18,883 bases of DNA from Clostridiales bacterium UBA6981 (lineage in GTDB: Bacteria; Bacillota; Clostridia; Oscillospirales; Oscillospiraceae). Shown here one piece after another: positions 9,693-16,199 of the stretch (position 1 is the stretch's first letter; the number at the start of each line of letters is the position of its first letter). The stretch spans positions 1-18,883 of the forward strand of contig DJYJ01000001.1 in the NCBI GenBank assembly GCA_002450075.1, given 5' to 3'. The translations under genes were made by a program, and so were the position numbers. The notes below the pieces were generated by a model. The model was not told the origin of the DNA. It made no database searches and saw nothing but the letters and a program-made list of their open reading frames with translations.

Positions 9693-9737
9693 TATAAAAA
9701 GACGCGCGTAGAGCAGCAAAAGCATACTCTACGCGCG
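9693..9737 (-). terminator. Terminator after the XRE regulator gene
   Basis: An 11-bp perfect stem, CGCGCGTAGAG (9703-9713) with CTCTACGCGCG (9727-9737), and a 13-base loop. On the minus strand it is followed by TCTTTTTAT. On the plus strand it is followed by AAATTTTTTC, so partial activity that way is possible. Confidence 0.7.
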
Positions 9738-9766
9738 AAATTTTTTCGCTCTACGATTTGTAGAAA

Positions 9767-10384
9767 TCAGCCTTTTTCGGCCTTCTTGCCCCTGGCGTGC
9801 TTGCGGATGCGCAGATTGCAGCCCAGGAACACCAGCACCTCGGCCGGGACAAGGATCAAAAACAGCTGCCAGGGATTGGCCGTCGGCAGCGTGAAATAGA
9901 CGATCAGAAACAGCGAGGCGACAAAAAGCGCGATGACGTACTGCAGATGCCGCGTCCGCTTGAACACGCAGATCAGGATCATATAGACCAAAATCGCCGC
10001 GCTGAGCGCAAAGAGGAACAGCCGCCACTCGACGATGTCCATCAGCCAAAGCGTGACAAAGGCGATTAGAAAGGCCGTCAGCGTTCCGATCACGGCGATG
10101 GCGATGATGCGCTCGACGCTGTAACGGACCTCCTCGATCTCGTTTTCCTTCGGCTTTTCCCACTTGTCGTGCGACGAGAGGATAAAGTCCACGCTCACGC
10201 CGAACAGCTCCGCCATCTGCGTCAGCACATAGGCGTCGGGGATGGCCTCGCCTCGCTCCCACTTCGAAATGGTCTTGTCGGAATAGTTCAGCCTGGCGCC
10301 GAGCTCGGCCTGCGTCATACCCTTTCCCGTGCGGAGCTTTATGATATTGCTTGCCGAGACAAGCTTCAACTCATTTAATTCCAT
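9767..10384 (-). CDS. XRE-family regulator with four C-terminal membrane segments
   Basis: A 205-residue membrane-anchored DNA-binding protein. Residues about 9-68 are an XRE/Cro helix-turn-helix (MTQAELGARLNYSDKTISKW, then IPDAYVLTQMAELFGVSVDF). After a charged stretch, four hydrophobic segments follow at about 92-114, 120-141, 148-165 and 172-191, ending in a very basic tail. This layout is common in Clostridia, but its signal is generally unknown. AAAGGAG lies six bases before the start at 10384. The gene is divergent from the redox operon, and the two promoters face away from each other with only nine bases between their -35 boxes, so it is a natural candidate regulator of that operon; this is inference. 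Confidence 0.9.
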   Translation of the reverse strand: MELNELKLVSASNIIKLRTGKGMTQAELGARLNYSDKTISKWERGEAIPDAYVLTQMAELFGVSVDFILSSHDKWEKPKENEIEEVRYSVERIIAIAVIGTLTAFLIAFVTLWLMDIVEWRLFLFALSAAILVYMILICVFKRTRHLQYVIALFVASLFLIVYFTLPTANPWQLFLILVPAEVLVFLGCNLRIRKHARGKKAEKG

Positions 10385-10429
10385 GAAGAGCTCCTTTGCT
10401 CTGAAACGAAAAACCCTTATGCTTGCCTC

Positions 10430-10458
10430 ATTTTATCCGTTCACATTCGGCAAGTCAA
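10430..10458 (-). promoter_or_regulatory. Promoter of the XRE regulator gene
   Basis: On the minus strand TTGACT (10453-10458), a 17-base spacer and TAAAAT (10430-10435); each box is one mismatch from consensus. Confidence 0.75.
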
Positions 10459-10467
10459 GGGAAAAAG

Positions 10468-10496
10468 TTGAAACAATTCAGGATCTCAGGTATAAT
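10468..10496 (+). promoter_or_regulatory. Promoter of the redox operon
   Basis: TTGAAA (10468-10473), a 17-base spacer and a perfect TATAAT (10491-10496). A short dyad TGAA-N4-TTCA (10469-10480) overlaps the -35 and could be an operator. The expected transcript start (about 10503) falls inside the ribosome site AAAGGAGG (10498-10505). Confidence 0.75.
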
Positions 10497-10512
10497 CAAA
10501 GGAGGGAAAACC

Positions 10513-11025
10513 ATGTATAGCCCAGGGGCCGAAACGGCGGCGCCGGGAAGAAGACCCGGCGGTTATTTCCGCTGGCTGAAGGTTTACGGCGGCGCCGTGC
10601 GCGTCCTGCTGGGCGGCGGAGCAGGATCGGCGCCGCGCGGGATGAAAGCGCGGCTTGTGGCCCTTCAGAACAGCCTCGTTCTGACGCAAAGTGACGCGCA
10701 GGAGCTGCTGCTTGCGGGCTTTCCCGGCCTTGTCGCCGTGCCGGAGGAACTGTTTGGCGGACTTCGGAGGATATTTGCGCTTTCTGTCTTTCCCTGTGCG
10801 GGAACGACGGAGGAGGAAATGCTTGCCGCTGTCCGTGACCTCGAGAGGGCAAGCGCACGGCGCTTCGACTGGGACGCCTTCCTTTCCGCCTGCGAGAGAC
10901 GCAACCGCCGCGCCTGCGCCCTGCTTGCGCTGGCTGCGTGTATCCGCCGGCAGGCCTCTCCGCTGCTTGACACCTCCTCTGCCCGCGCTGCCCTCGACGC
11001 GCTTGTCTTACACAGAAAGGAATGA
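10513..11025 (+). CDS. Hypothetical protein, first gene of the redox operon
   Basis: A 170-residue protein I do not recognise. It is basic and rich in Arg, Ala and Leu, with no signal peptide, no clear membrane segment and no conserved metal motif. The N terminus (about 1-45) is rich in Gly and Pro; the rest looks helical, with an acidic stretch near residues 97-110 (TTEEEMLAAVRDLE). Coding is supported by a near-consensus promoter, AAAGGAGG seven bases before the start, and an ATGA overlap between its stop and an alternative ATG of the next gene. Co-transcription suggests an accessory or regulatory job for the downstream redox proteins, but nothing in its sequence proves this. It could be lineage-specific. 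Confidence 0.75.
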   Translation: MYSPGAETAAPGRRPGGYFRWLKVYGGAVRVLLGGGAGSAPRGMKARLVALQNSLVLTQSDAQELLLAGFPGLVAVPEELFGGLRRIFALSVFPCAGTTEEEMLAAVRDLERASARRFDWDAFLSACERRNRRACALLALAACIRRQASPLLDTSSARAALDALVLHRKE

Positions 11026-11030
11026 CCAAG

Positions 11031-11600
11031 ATGAAAAAGAGAGGAATCCTGGCCCTTGCCGCGGCTGCCCTTGTGCTCCTTCTGGCCGCCTGCGCCGCCT
11101 TCGGCGCCCCGACGGCGAGCCCTGCCCCGGCGGAGACGCCGGGTGCGGAAGAGAGCGCGGCCGCGCCAAAGGAAGAGCAGGCCGCCCCGAAGAGCGGGGA
11201 GGCAGCCCTGCACTTCTCGACCACGGCCTTTGACGGCTCGTCGGTGGACGAGAGCATCCTCGCCGAAGCCACCGTCACGATGGTCAACTTCTTCGAGCCC
11301 TGGTGCCCGCCCTGCATCGCCGAGCTGCCGGAGCTGCAAAAGCTCTATGAAAATTATGCCGACAAAGGCTTCAACCTCATCGGCGTCTACTCGACCGAGG
11401 AGGGGACGGCCGCCGTGCTTGCCGACGCCGGGATTGGCTATCCCGTGCTGCGCTATACCGAGGCCTTTGACGTCTTCCAGACCGGCTATGTGCCGACGAC
11501 GGTCTTTCTGGACGCCTCCGGCGATCAGCTCGGCGAGTCGGTGATCGGCGCGCGCTCCTATGAGCAGTGGGAGGAGATCGTAAAGGGGCTGCTGGGATGA
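11031..11600 (+). CDS. TlpA-like thioredoxin-fold lipoprotein
   Basis: A 189-residue predicted extracytoplasmic thiol-disulfide oxidoreductase. A signal peptide ends in the lipobox LAAC (Cys21). An Ala/Pro/Glu-rich linker runs to about residue 57. The thioredoxin fold follows, with active site WCPPC at 91-95 in the context NFFEPWCPPCIAELPEL, and the cis-proline in GYVPTTVFLD (Pro155). Such proteins reduce or exchange disulfides outside the membrane and need an electron supply. The start at 11031 follows AAAGG by ten bases; an ATG at 11022 overlaps the previous stop but sits too close to the ribosome site. Its stop overlaps the next gene's start as ATGA, which indicates translational coupling with the CXXC peptide. 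Confidence 0.93.
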   Translation: MKKRGILALAAAALVLLLAACAAFGAPTASPAPAETPGAEESAAAPKEEQAAPKSGEAALHFSTTAFDGSSVDESILAEATVTMVNFFEPWCPPCIAELPELQKLYENYADKGFNLIGVYSTEEGTAAVLADAGIGYPVLRYTEAFDVFQTGYVPTTVFLDASGDQLGESVIGARSYEQWEEIVKGLLG

Positions 11601-11731
11601 AAAACACGCTTACATGGCTCCTGCTTGCCGCGGCGGCGCTGCTGACGGGCGCGGGACTGTGGCTGGGGCAGCATGCGCTCGTGCTGCAAAAGGCCGTGCG
11701 CGTGTGCCTGGAGTGCGTGGGGATCGGCTGA
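11597..11731 (+). CDS. CD1871A-family CXXC small membrane peptide
   Basis: A 44-residue peptide, small enough to be missed by length filters. It has a short basic start (MKNT), one hydrophobic segment (about residues 5-24) and a tail ending RVCLECVGIG with a CLEC pair at 37-40. The positive start and single segment predict that the tail lies outside the cytoplasm. The ending LCLECIGIG-type is, from memory, the hallmark of the CD1871A family of clostridial CXXC proteins. It overlaps the TlpA-like stop by four bases and is followed after two bases by the Fe-S protein gene, so the three genes are tightly coupled. A thiol-relay role is inferred from context. Confidence 0.85.
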   Translation: MKNTLTWLLLAAAALLTGAGLWLGQHALVLQKAVRVCLECVGIG

Positions 11732-11733
11732 CG

Positions 11734-12585
11734 ATGACGGACAGAAAGAGATTTTCAATCCAGACGGCGGCCGCGCTGCTGCAGAACGCGAATTTCAAGG
11801 GCTTTTTCACCGGCCGGATCTATCAGGGCGCTTCCAAAAGCGTCTGCGTCCCGGGGCTGAACTGCTATTCCTGCCCAGGCGCGGTCGGGGCTTGTCCGCT
11901 CGGCTCGCTGCAGAGCTTCCTCGGCTCGCGGCCTGTTAAGCTCCCCTATTATGTGGCGGGGCTGCTGCTGTTCTTCGGTGCGCTGCTGGGGCGCGCGGTC
12001 TGCGGCTTTCTCTGCCCGATGGGCTGGCTGCAGGAGCTGCTCCACCGCATCCCTTTTCCGAAAAAGCTCCGGGGTGATCGCGCGTCGGGACCGCTGCGCA
12101 GGCTGAAATACGTCGTCCTCGCCCTTACGGTGGTGCTGCCGCTCTTCTTCGCGCTCACGCCGTTCTTCTGCAAATACCTCTGCCCGGCGGGGACGCTCGC
12201 GGGCGTCTTTCTCGCCCTTGCCGATGCGGCGGTCCGCCCGCTGCTCGGCGGCATCTTCGCCTGGAAGGCGGCGGTGCTCGTCTCCCTCGTCGCGGCAAGC
12301 CTGCTGATCTGGCGGCCGTTTTGCAAATATCTCTGCCCCCTCGGCGCGCTCTACGGCCTGTGCAACCGCTTCTCGCTCTATCGCGGCGAGCTGGACGCGG
12401 ACAGATGCATCCGCTGTGAGAAGTGCGCCGCGGCCTGCCGCATGGGCGTCGAGCCGCAAAACGACATCAACAGCGCCGAGTGCATCCGCTGCGGCGACTG
12501 TGTCCGCGCCTGCCCCACCGGCGCGATCCGCATGGGCTTTTCGACCGCCGCGCGCCAAAAGGGCGGCGAGGGGGGAAACACATAA
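11734..12585 (+). CDS. NapH/CcoG-like polytopic membrane 4Fe-4S protein
   Basis: A 283-residue membrane electron-transfer protein. The N-terminal part has an unusual cysteine group, C38, C44, C47 and C54, in VPGLNCYSCPGAVGACPLG. Hydrophobic segments (about 71-89, 125-145, 152-170, 177-195) are interrupted by three CxxxCP motifs: C90/C94, C146/C150 and C197/C201. The C-terminal ferredoxin domain has two full sets, C225-C228-C231-C235 and C250-C253-C256-C260, giving two [4Fe-4S] clusters on the cytoplasmic side. NapH and NosR-type relatives move electrons between quinols, ferredoxins and exported proteins. Coupling to a TlpA-like lipoprotein and a CLEC peptide suggests it supplies electrons outward. 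No nitrate or N2O reductase gene is nearby, so naming it napH would be wrong. Confidence 0.92.
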   Translation: MTDRKRFSIQTAAALLQNANFKGFFTGRIYQGASKSVCVPGLNCYSCPGAVGACPLGSLQSFLGSRPVKLPYYVAGLLLFFGALLGRAVCGFLCPMGWLQELLHRIPFPKKLRGDRASGPLRRLKYVVLALTVVLPLFFALTPFFCKYLCPAGTLAGVFLALADAAVRPLLGGIFAWKAAVLVSLVAASLLIWRPFCKYLCPLGALYGLCNRFSLYRGELDADRCIRCEKCAAACRMGVEPQNDINSAECIRCGDCVRACPTGAIRMGFSTAARQKGGEGGNT

Positions 12586-12600
12586 TCCACGATCTATAGA

Positions 12601-12737
12601 GGCTGTCTCAAAACGGCAACTGTTTTGTCATCATGAGGAACAACGTGACGAAGGATCTTTTTGGGGTTTCAAAGAACCTTTAGAGAAGGATTCTTCGCTC
12701 TGCTCAGAATGACACGGTGCTTTGAGACAGCTTTTTT
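12601..12737. repeat. Intergenic inverted-repeat element, long imperfect hairpin
   Basis: About 130 bases bounded by GCTGTCTCAAA (12602-12612) and its exact complement TTTGAGACAGC (12721-12731), followed by a T-rich tail. Inside, TGTCAT (12628-12633) and ATGACA form a second nested pair, and a central GGTT...AACC closes the loop near 12665-12678. The inner sequence resembles the dispersed TTCTGAGC-GAAG-GAATCCTT-type repeats found between genes of many bacteria. It carries no gene. Placed 16 bases after the Fe-S gene, it may also end that transcript. Confidence 0.7.
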
Positions 12738-12933
12738 CTTTCTCTACAAAAACGATGCAATACCGTCCTCCTGACAGCTGGTTTTGTCCTGCTTCTTGAA
12801 ATCGTTGACATTCTTTCGGAACCGTGATAAAAATGGTTGAGCGATGACTCTGCTATATTCCCAAGTCTCGAGCGCTTGGCAATCACTGGCAGGCCGTCGC
12901 TTATTTCTTTGTTATAGCCGATGAACTTTCCGC
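12738..12933. other. Noncoding spacer, nothing recognised
   Basis: AT-richer than the flanking genes. A minus-strand open stretch reading roughly IAKRSRLGNIAESSLNHFYH has no start codon with a ribosome site and no family resemblance that I can see; it might be decayed mobile DNA, but I cannot support that. Confidence 0.4.
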
Positions 12934-12964
12934 TTGACTTATCATACTATGCGTAATATAGTAT
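12934..12964 (+). promoter_or_regulatory. Promoter with inverted-repeat operator, PadR operon
   Basis: TTGACT (12934-12939), a 17-base spacer and TATAGT (12957-12962). The perfect inverted repeat ATACTAT (12944-12950) and ATAGTAT (12958-12964), with seven bases between, covers the spacer and the -10. PadR proteins bind such AT-rich dyads, so autorepression is the simplest reading. Confidence 0.75.
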
Positions 12965-12986
12965 TATACGAAGGGGGGTATTGCCG

Positions 12987-13307
12987 ATGCTGGACGCACA
13001 AATGAAGCGCGGTCTGCTCGAAAACTGCGTGCTTGCCGCGCTGGCGCGGGGCGATTCCTATGGCTATCAGATCGTGAAGGACATGTCCTCCTTTGTCGCA
13101 GTCACGGAATCAACGCTCTATCCGATCCTCCGCCGCCTGGAGGGCGCCGGGGCGCTCACGGTTTACAGTGTGGAGCACAACGGCCGTCTGCGCAAGTTTT
13201 ACCATCTCACAGAAGCGGGCCGCCTCCAGCTGGAGCGCTTTGCCGCCGACTGGGGCGAGATCGCCGCGATGTATGACTTCATCCGGGAGGGACTGGGCCA
13301 TGAATAA
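12987..13307 (+). CDS. PadR-family transcriptional regulator
   Basis: A 106-residue winged-helix repressor of the short PadR-s2 type. Visible family features are LENCVLAALARGDSYGYQIV (residues 11-30), ESTLYPILRRLEGAGAL (41-57) for the recognition helix, and the wing NGRLRKFYHLTEAGRLQL (65-82). One C-terminal helix would dimerise. The start at 12987 follows AAGGGGGG by eight bases; a TTG at 12981 is in frame but too close. It overlaps the DUF1700 gene by eight bases, so the two are translationally coupled. The first gene of its operon, it has a dyad operator over its own promoter. PadR-DUF1700-DUF4097 cassettes are known in Firmicutes and are often linked to envelope stress. Confidence 0.96.
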   Translation: MLDAQMKRGLLENCVLAALARGDSYGYQIVKDMSSFVAVTESTLYPILRRLEGAGALTVYSVEHNGRLRKFYHLTEAGRLQLERFAADWGEIAAMYDFIREGLGHE

Positions 13308-13887
13308 ACAGGAATATCTCGACGCGCTGCGGTGTGCGCTTGCGCAGATGCCGGGCGAGGAAAAGGAAAAGCAGATCGCCTATTATGACGAGCTGATCCA
13401 GGACATGTGCGAGGACGGCATGAGCGAGACCGAGGCCACGGCCCGCCTGGGCGAGCCGGACGCCGTGGCGCAGGAGCTGCTTGCCGCGCTGCCGCTCTCA
13501 ACGCTCGTCAAGACCCGTGTCAGACCGAGCGGCGGCTTTTCTCCGCTTGTGATCGCGCTGCTCGTGCTCGGCTTTCCGCTGTGGTTCCCGCTGCTCTCCT
13601 CCGCCTTCGTCGTGGTGCTGAGCCTGCTCATCACGCTTTGGGCGCTCTTTGTCAGCTACGCCGCGGTGGTGTTTGCGCTTGGCCTGTGCGCGGTCGCGAC
13701 GCCTCTGGCGCTTGTTTTCGGCTTTGCTGAGGGCTCGCCGTTGGTGCTTGTCGGACTGGCGCTGACCTCCGCGGGGCTTTGCGTGCTCGGCGCACTGCTG
13801 ATCCCGCCGCTTTTCCGCGGCCTTACCGCACTGTGCCGCGCCGTCGTCCGCGGTGTGAAATCGATCTTTATCAAAAAGGGGAGATAA
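13300..13887 (+). CDS. DUF1700 (HAAS-type) membrane protein
   Basis: A 195-residue membrane protein. Residues 1-65 are the soluble helical HAAS/DUF1700 domain (KQEYLDALRCALAQMPGEE, then YYDELIQDMCEDGMSETEAT and LGEPDAVAQELL). Hydrophobic segments follow at about 82-99, 101-134 and 147-171, with a basic tail. In related cassettes this protein is thought to work with the PadR repressor as a membrane signal partner, but the mechanism is not established. The start is inside the PadR stop region (ATGAATAA), with GGGAGG upstream. It is three bases from the DUF4097 gene, so the three genes form one transcript. Confidence 0.92.
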   Translation: MNKQEYLDALRCALAQMPGEEKEKQIAYYDELIQDMCEDGMSETEATARLGEPDAVAQELLAALPLSTLVKTRVRPSGGFSPLVIALLVLGFPLWFPLLSSAFVVVLSLLITLWALFVSYAAVVFALGLCAVATPLALVFGFAEGSPLVLVGLALTSAGLCVLGALLIPPLFRGLTALCRAVVRGVKSIFIKKGR

Positions 13888-13890
13888 AAG

Positions 13891-14910
13891 ATGAAAACGG
13901 GAACCAAAATCTTTCTTTTGATCGGTATTCTTTTGCTTGCCCTCGGCCTTACGATCCTGCAGATCGCCAACCACCGGGGCATAAGCTTCAACGCCGGCCT
14001 TGTGAGGGTACCCGGCATCCATACCGTATCCGACCTCAATTATGACCAAAAGGGGTATACAGTCCTGACAGACGGGGAGGAGAGCTTCCCGGCCGGGGAG
14101 GTCCGCACGCTGAAGCTCGACTGGAGCTCCGGCTCCGTGGACGTGGAGCGTTACAACGGCAGCACCGTGCTGGTGCGCGAGGAGGCAAAGCGCGCGCTGA
14201 AGGAAAACGAGTGTCTGCGCTATAAGCTCTCAGGCGGCGAACTGTCGATCCTGCCCTGCGCCAACCGCGTCAGCAACATGCCCGAAAAGCATCTGACGGT
14301 CTTCATCCCGCAGGGACTCGTGCTCGAGGGGCTTGCCGTGGACGTCTCCTCCGCCGATGTAAAGGCATCCGGCGTCGAGACAGAGAAGGCGATCCTCCTC
14401 GAGTCCAGCTCCGGCGCGCTCCAGGCCGAGGACTGCCGCTGCGCGGAGCTGGGCCTGGAATCGAGCTCCGGCGAACAGCGCGTCCTGCGCACGGAGGTCG
14501 GCGGCGAGCTCAGCAGCAAGTCCAGCTCCGGCAACTTCCAGGCAGAAAACCTCGTCTGCGCCGCAGCCGATCTCGAAACGACCAGCGGCGATAAGAGCAT
14601 AGACGGCCTGCTTTGCGACAAACTCAAACTCTCCGCCTCCAGCGGCGCGATCCGCGGCACGGCGCTTGTCTGCGGCTTTGTCGAGAGCGAAAGCTCCTCC
14701 GGCAAGGTCTCCCTGGCCTTTGACGCCGCGCCCGCCGGCATCGAGATCGAAACCAGCTCCGGGGACGTGACGCTCACGCTCCCGCGGGGGACGGGGATCA
14801 ACCTCCTCTTCGACAGTTCCTCCGGAAAGCTCGGCGGCGAGCTGGTCCGCGGCGATCTCCCCGTCGACGTGGAGACCTCCAGCGGCGACCTGACGATCGA
14901 ATACCGCTGA
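13891..14910 (+). CDS. DUF4097 beta-helix membrane-anchored protein
   Basis: A 339-residue protein with one N-terminal membrane segment (about residues 6-25) and a large, probably extracytoplasmic domain. From about residue 75 it is built from repeats of roughly 20 residues, each with an SSG or SSSG turn: Gly81, then Gly175, 194, 214, 233, 252, 271, 291, 312 and 332. This is the mark of the DUF4097 family, in which the repeats stack as a beta-helix. GGGGAG lies seven bases before the start. It is the last gene of the PadR cassette and is followed by a strong terminator. A passive envelope or sensor role is likely; enzymatic activity is not suggested by any motif. Confidence 0.93.
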   Translation: MKTGTKIFLLIGILLLALGLTILQIANHRGISFNAGLVRVPGIHTVSDLNYDQKGYTVLTDGEESFPAGEVRTLKLDWSSGSVDVERYNGSTVLVREEAKRALKENECLRYKLSGGELSILPCANRVSNMPEKHLTVFIPQGLVLEGLAVDVSSADVKASGVETEKAILLESSSGALQAEDCRCAELGLESSSGEQRVLRTEVGGELSSKSSSGNFQAENLVCAAADLETTSGDKSIDGLLCDKLKLSASSGAIRGTALVCGFVESESSSGKVSLAFDAAPAGIEIETSSGDVTLTLPRGTGINLLFDSSSGKLGGELVRGDLPVDVETSSGDLTIEYR

Positions 14911-14918
14911 AAAAGCAC

Positions 14919-14957
14919 AAAACCGCTCCCCTTCGGATGAAGGGGAGCGGTTTTTGT
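14919..14957. terminator. Bidirectional terminator between DUF4097 and aminotransferase genes
   Basis: A 16-bp perfect stem (14919-14934 with 14939-14954) and a GGAT loop. It has TTTTT at the right and AAAA at the left edge of the stem, so it gives U-runs in both directions between convergent genes. Confidence 0.87.
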
Positions 14958-14974
14958 CGGGAAAAGAGCACGGT

Positions 14975-16159
14975 TCAGGCGAGCGCCTCGCGCAGCACCT
15001 TGCCCAGTCTCTTGATGCCCTCGACGATGCGCTCGTCGGTGGCGTTGGAATAGTTCAGTCTCATGCAGTTCTTGGTCGTGCCGCTGGGGTAGAAGCCGGA
15101 GCCGGGCACATAGGCCACGTTCTGCACCATCGCCTTGGGGGCGAGCTCGCGGGTATCGATGCCCTCGGGCAGCTCGACCCAGGTGAACAGACCGCCGTCC
15201 GGGTCGGTGAACTTGACCTCGGGCGGGAACTCGGCGCGCATCGTGTCGATCATCAGCTGGCAGCGGCGCTTGTACACGGCGCGGATCTTTTCAACGTGCG
15301 CGTCGATGTCGAACATATCGAGATATTTCGAGATGACGAGGGCGTTGATCGTCGGGGTCTGCAGCGCGGAGGCCTGCATGATGAGGTTGACCTTTTCCAC
15401 GATCTCGGCGCTGGCGTTGATCCAGCCCATGCGGAAGCCGGGGGAGAGGATCTTGGAGAAGGTGCCGAAGTAGATGATCAGATCCTTTTCGTCCATGCTG
15501 CGCAGCGCGGGCAGGAACTCGCCCTTGAAGCGCAGGTCGCCGTAGGGGTTGTCCTCGATCGTGGGGATCTCATACTTGTTGATGATCTCCATGAATTGCT
15601 TGCGGCGCTCAAGCGGCATCGTGCGGCCGGAGGGATTCTGGAAGTCGGGGATGACGTAGATGAGCTTGACGTTTTCGGTCGTGGCAAGCACGCGGTCCAG
15701 CTCTTCCATGATCATGCCGTTCTCGTCGGTGGGCACCTCGATAAAGTTGGGCTCATACTGCTTAAAGGCGTTGATCGCGCCGAGATAGGAGGGGCTTTCC
15801 AGCACGACGACGTCGCCGGGGTTGAGAAACAGCTTGCCGATGAAGTCGAGACCCTGCTGGCTGCCGGCCGTCAGGATCAGATGATCGGCGTCGGTGATGA
15901 TGTTGTTCTTCGCGGCCAGACGGTCGGCGATCTGATCGCGCAGATGCTTGGGGCCTTCGGTCACGCCGTACTGCAGCGCGGCGGTGCCGCACTCGTCCAT
16001 CACGGCGTCCATCGCGGCCTTCAGGTCGGCGACAGGGAAGAGCTCCGGCGCGGGAAGTCCGCCGGCAAAGGAAATGATCTCGGGTCTCGCGGTGAGCTTT
16101 AAAAGCTCGCGGACGTCCGAGGCCTTGATGTTATCCATGCGGTCGGCAAATTTTACCAT
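14975..16159 (-). CDS. PLP-dependent aminotransferase, class I/II, LysN/ARO8-like
   Basis: A 394-residue cytosolic fold-type I aminotransferase. The PLP lysine is Lys236 in TFSKILSPGFRMGW. Other cofactor and substrate contacts visible are TAGSQQGLD (97-105), the Tyr of ESPSYLGA (121-128), QNPSG (174-178), Asp203 in EDNPYGDLRF, and the carboxylate-binding Arg367 in CMRLNYS. The opening EIISFAGGLPAPELFP is typical of 2-aminoadipate, aromatic and branched-chain aminotransferases related to MocR C-terminal domains. Exact substrate cannot be told. The start at 16159 follows GAGGAGG by seven bases; the frame stays open far upstream but runs into the neighbouring gene and is not used. Its own promoter with a dyad lies upstream. 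Confidence 0.94.
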   Translation of the reverse strand: MVKFADRMDNIKASDVRELLKLTARPEIISFAGGLPAPELFPVADLKAAMDAVMDECGTAALQYGVTEGPKHLRDQIADRLAAKNNIITDADHLILTAGSQQGLDFIGKLFLNPGDVVVLESPSYLGAINAFKQYEPNFIEVPTDENGMIMEELDRVLATTENVKLIYVIPDFQNPSGRTMPLERRKQFMEIINKYEIPTIEDNPYGDLRFKGEFLPALRSMDEKDLIIYFGTFSKILSPGFRMGWINASAEIVEKVNLIMQASALQTPTINALVISKYLDMFDIDAHVEKIRAVYKRRCQLMIDTMRAEFPPEVKFTDPDGGLFTWVELPEGIDTRELAPKAMVQNVAYVPGSGFYPSGTTKNCMRLNYSNATDERIVEGIKRLGKVLREALA

Positions 16160-16199
16160 AATACGTCCTCCTCTTTTTATAATAATGAAAAAATATACT

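Noticed and set aside
12704..12886. Short minus-strand frame suggestive of a transposase remnant
   Set aside because: No start codon with a ribosome site, no recognisable catalytic motif, and partial overlap with the repeat element.
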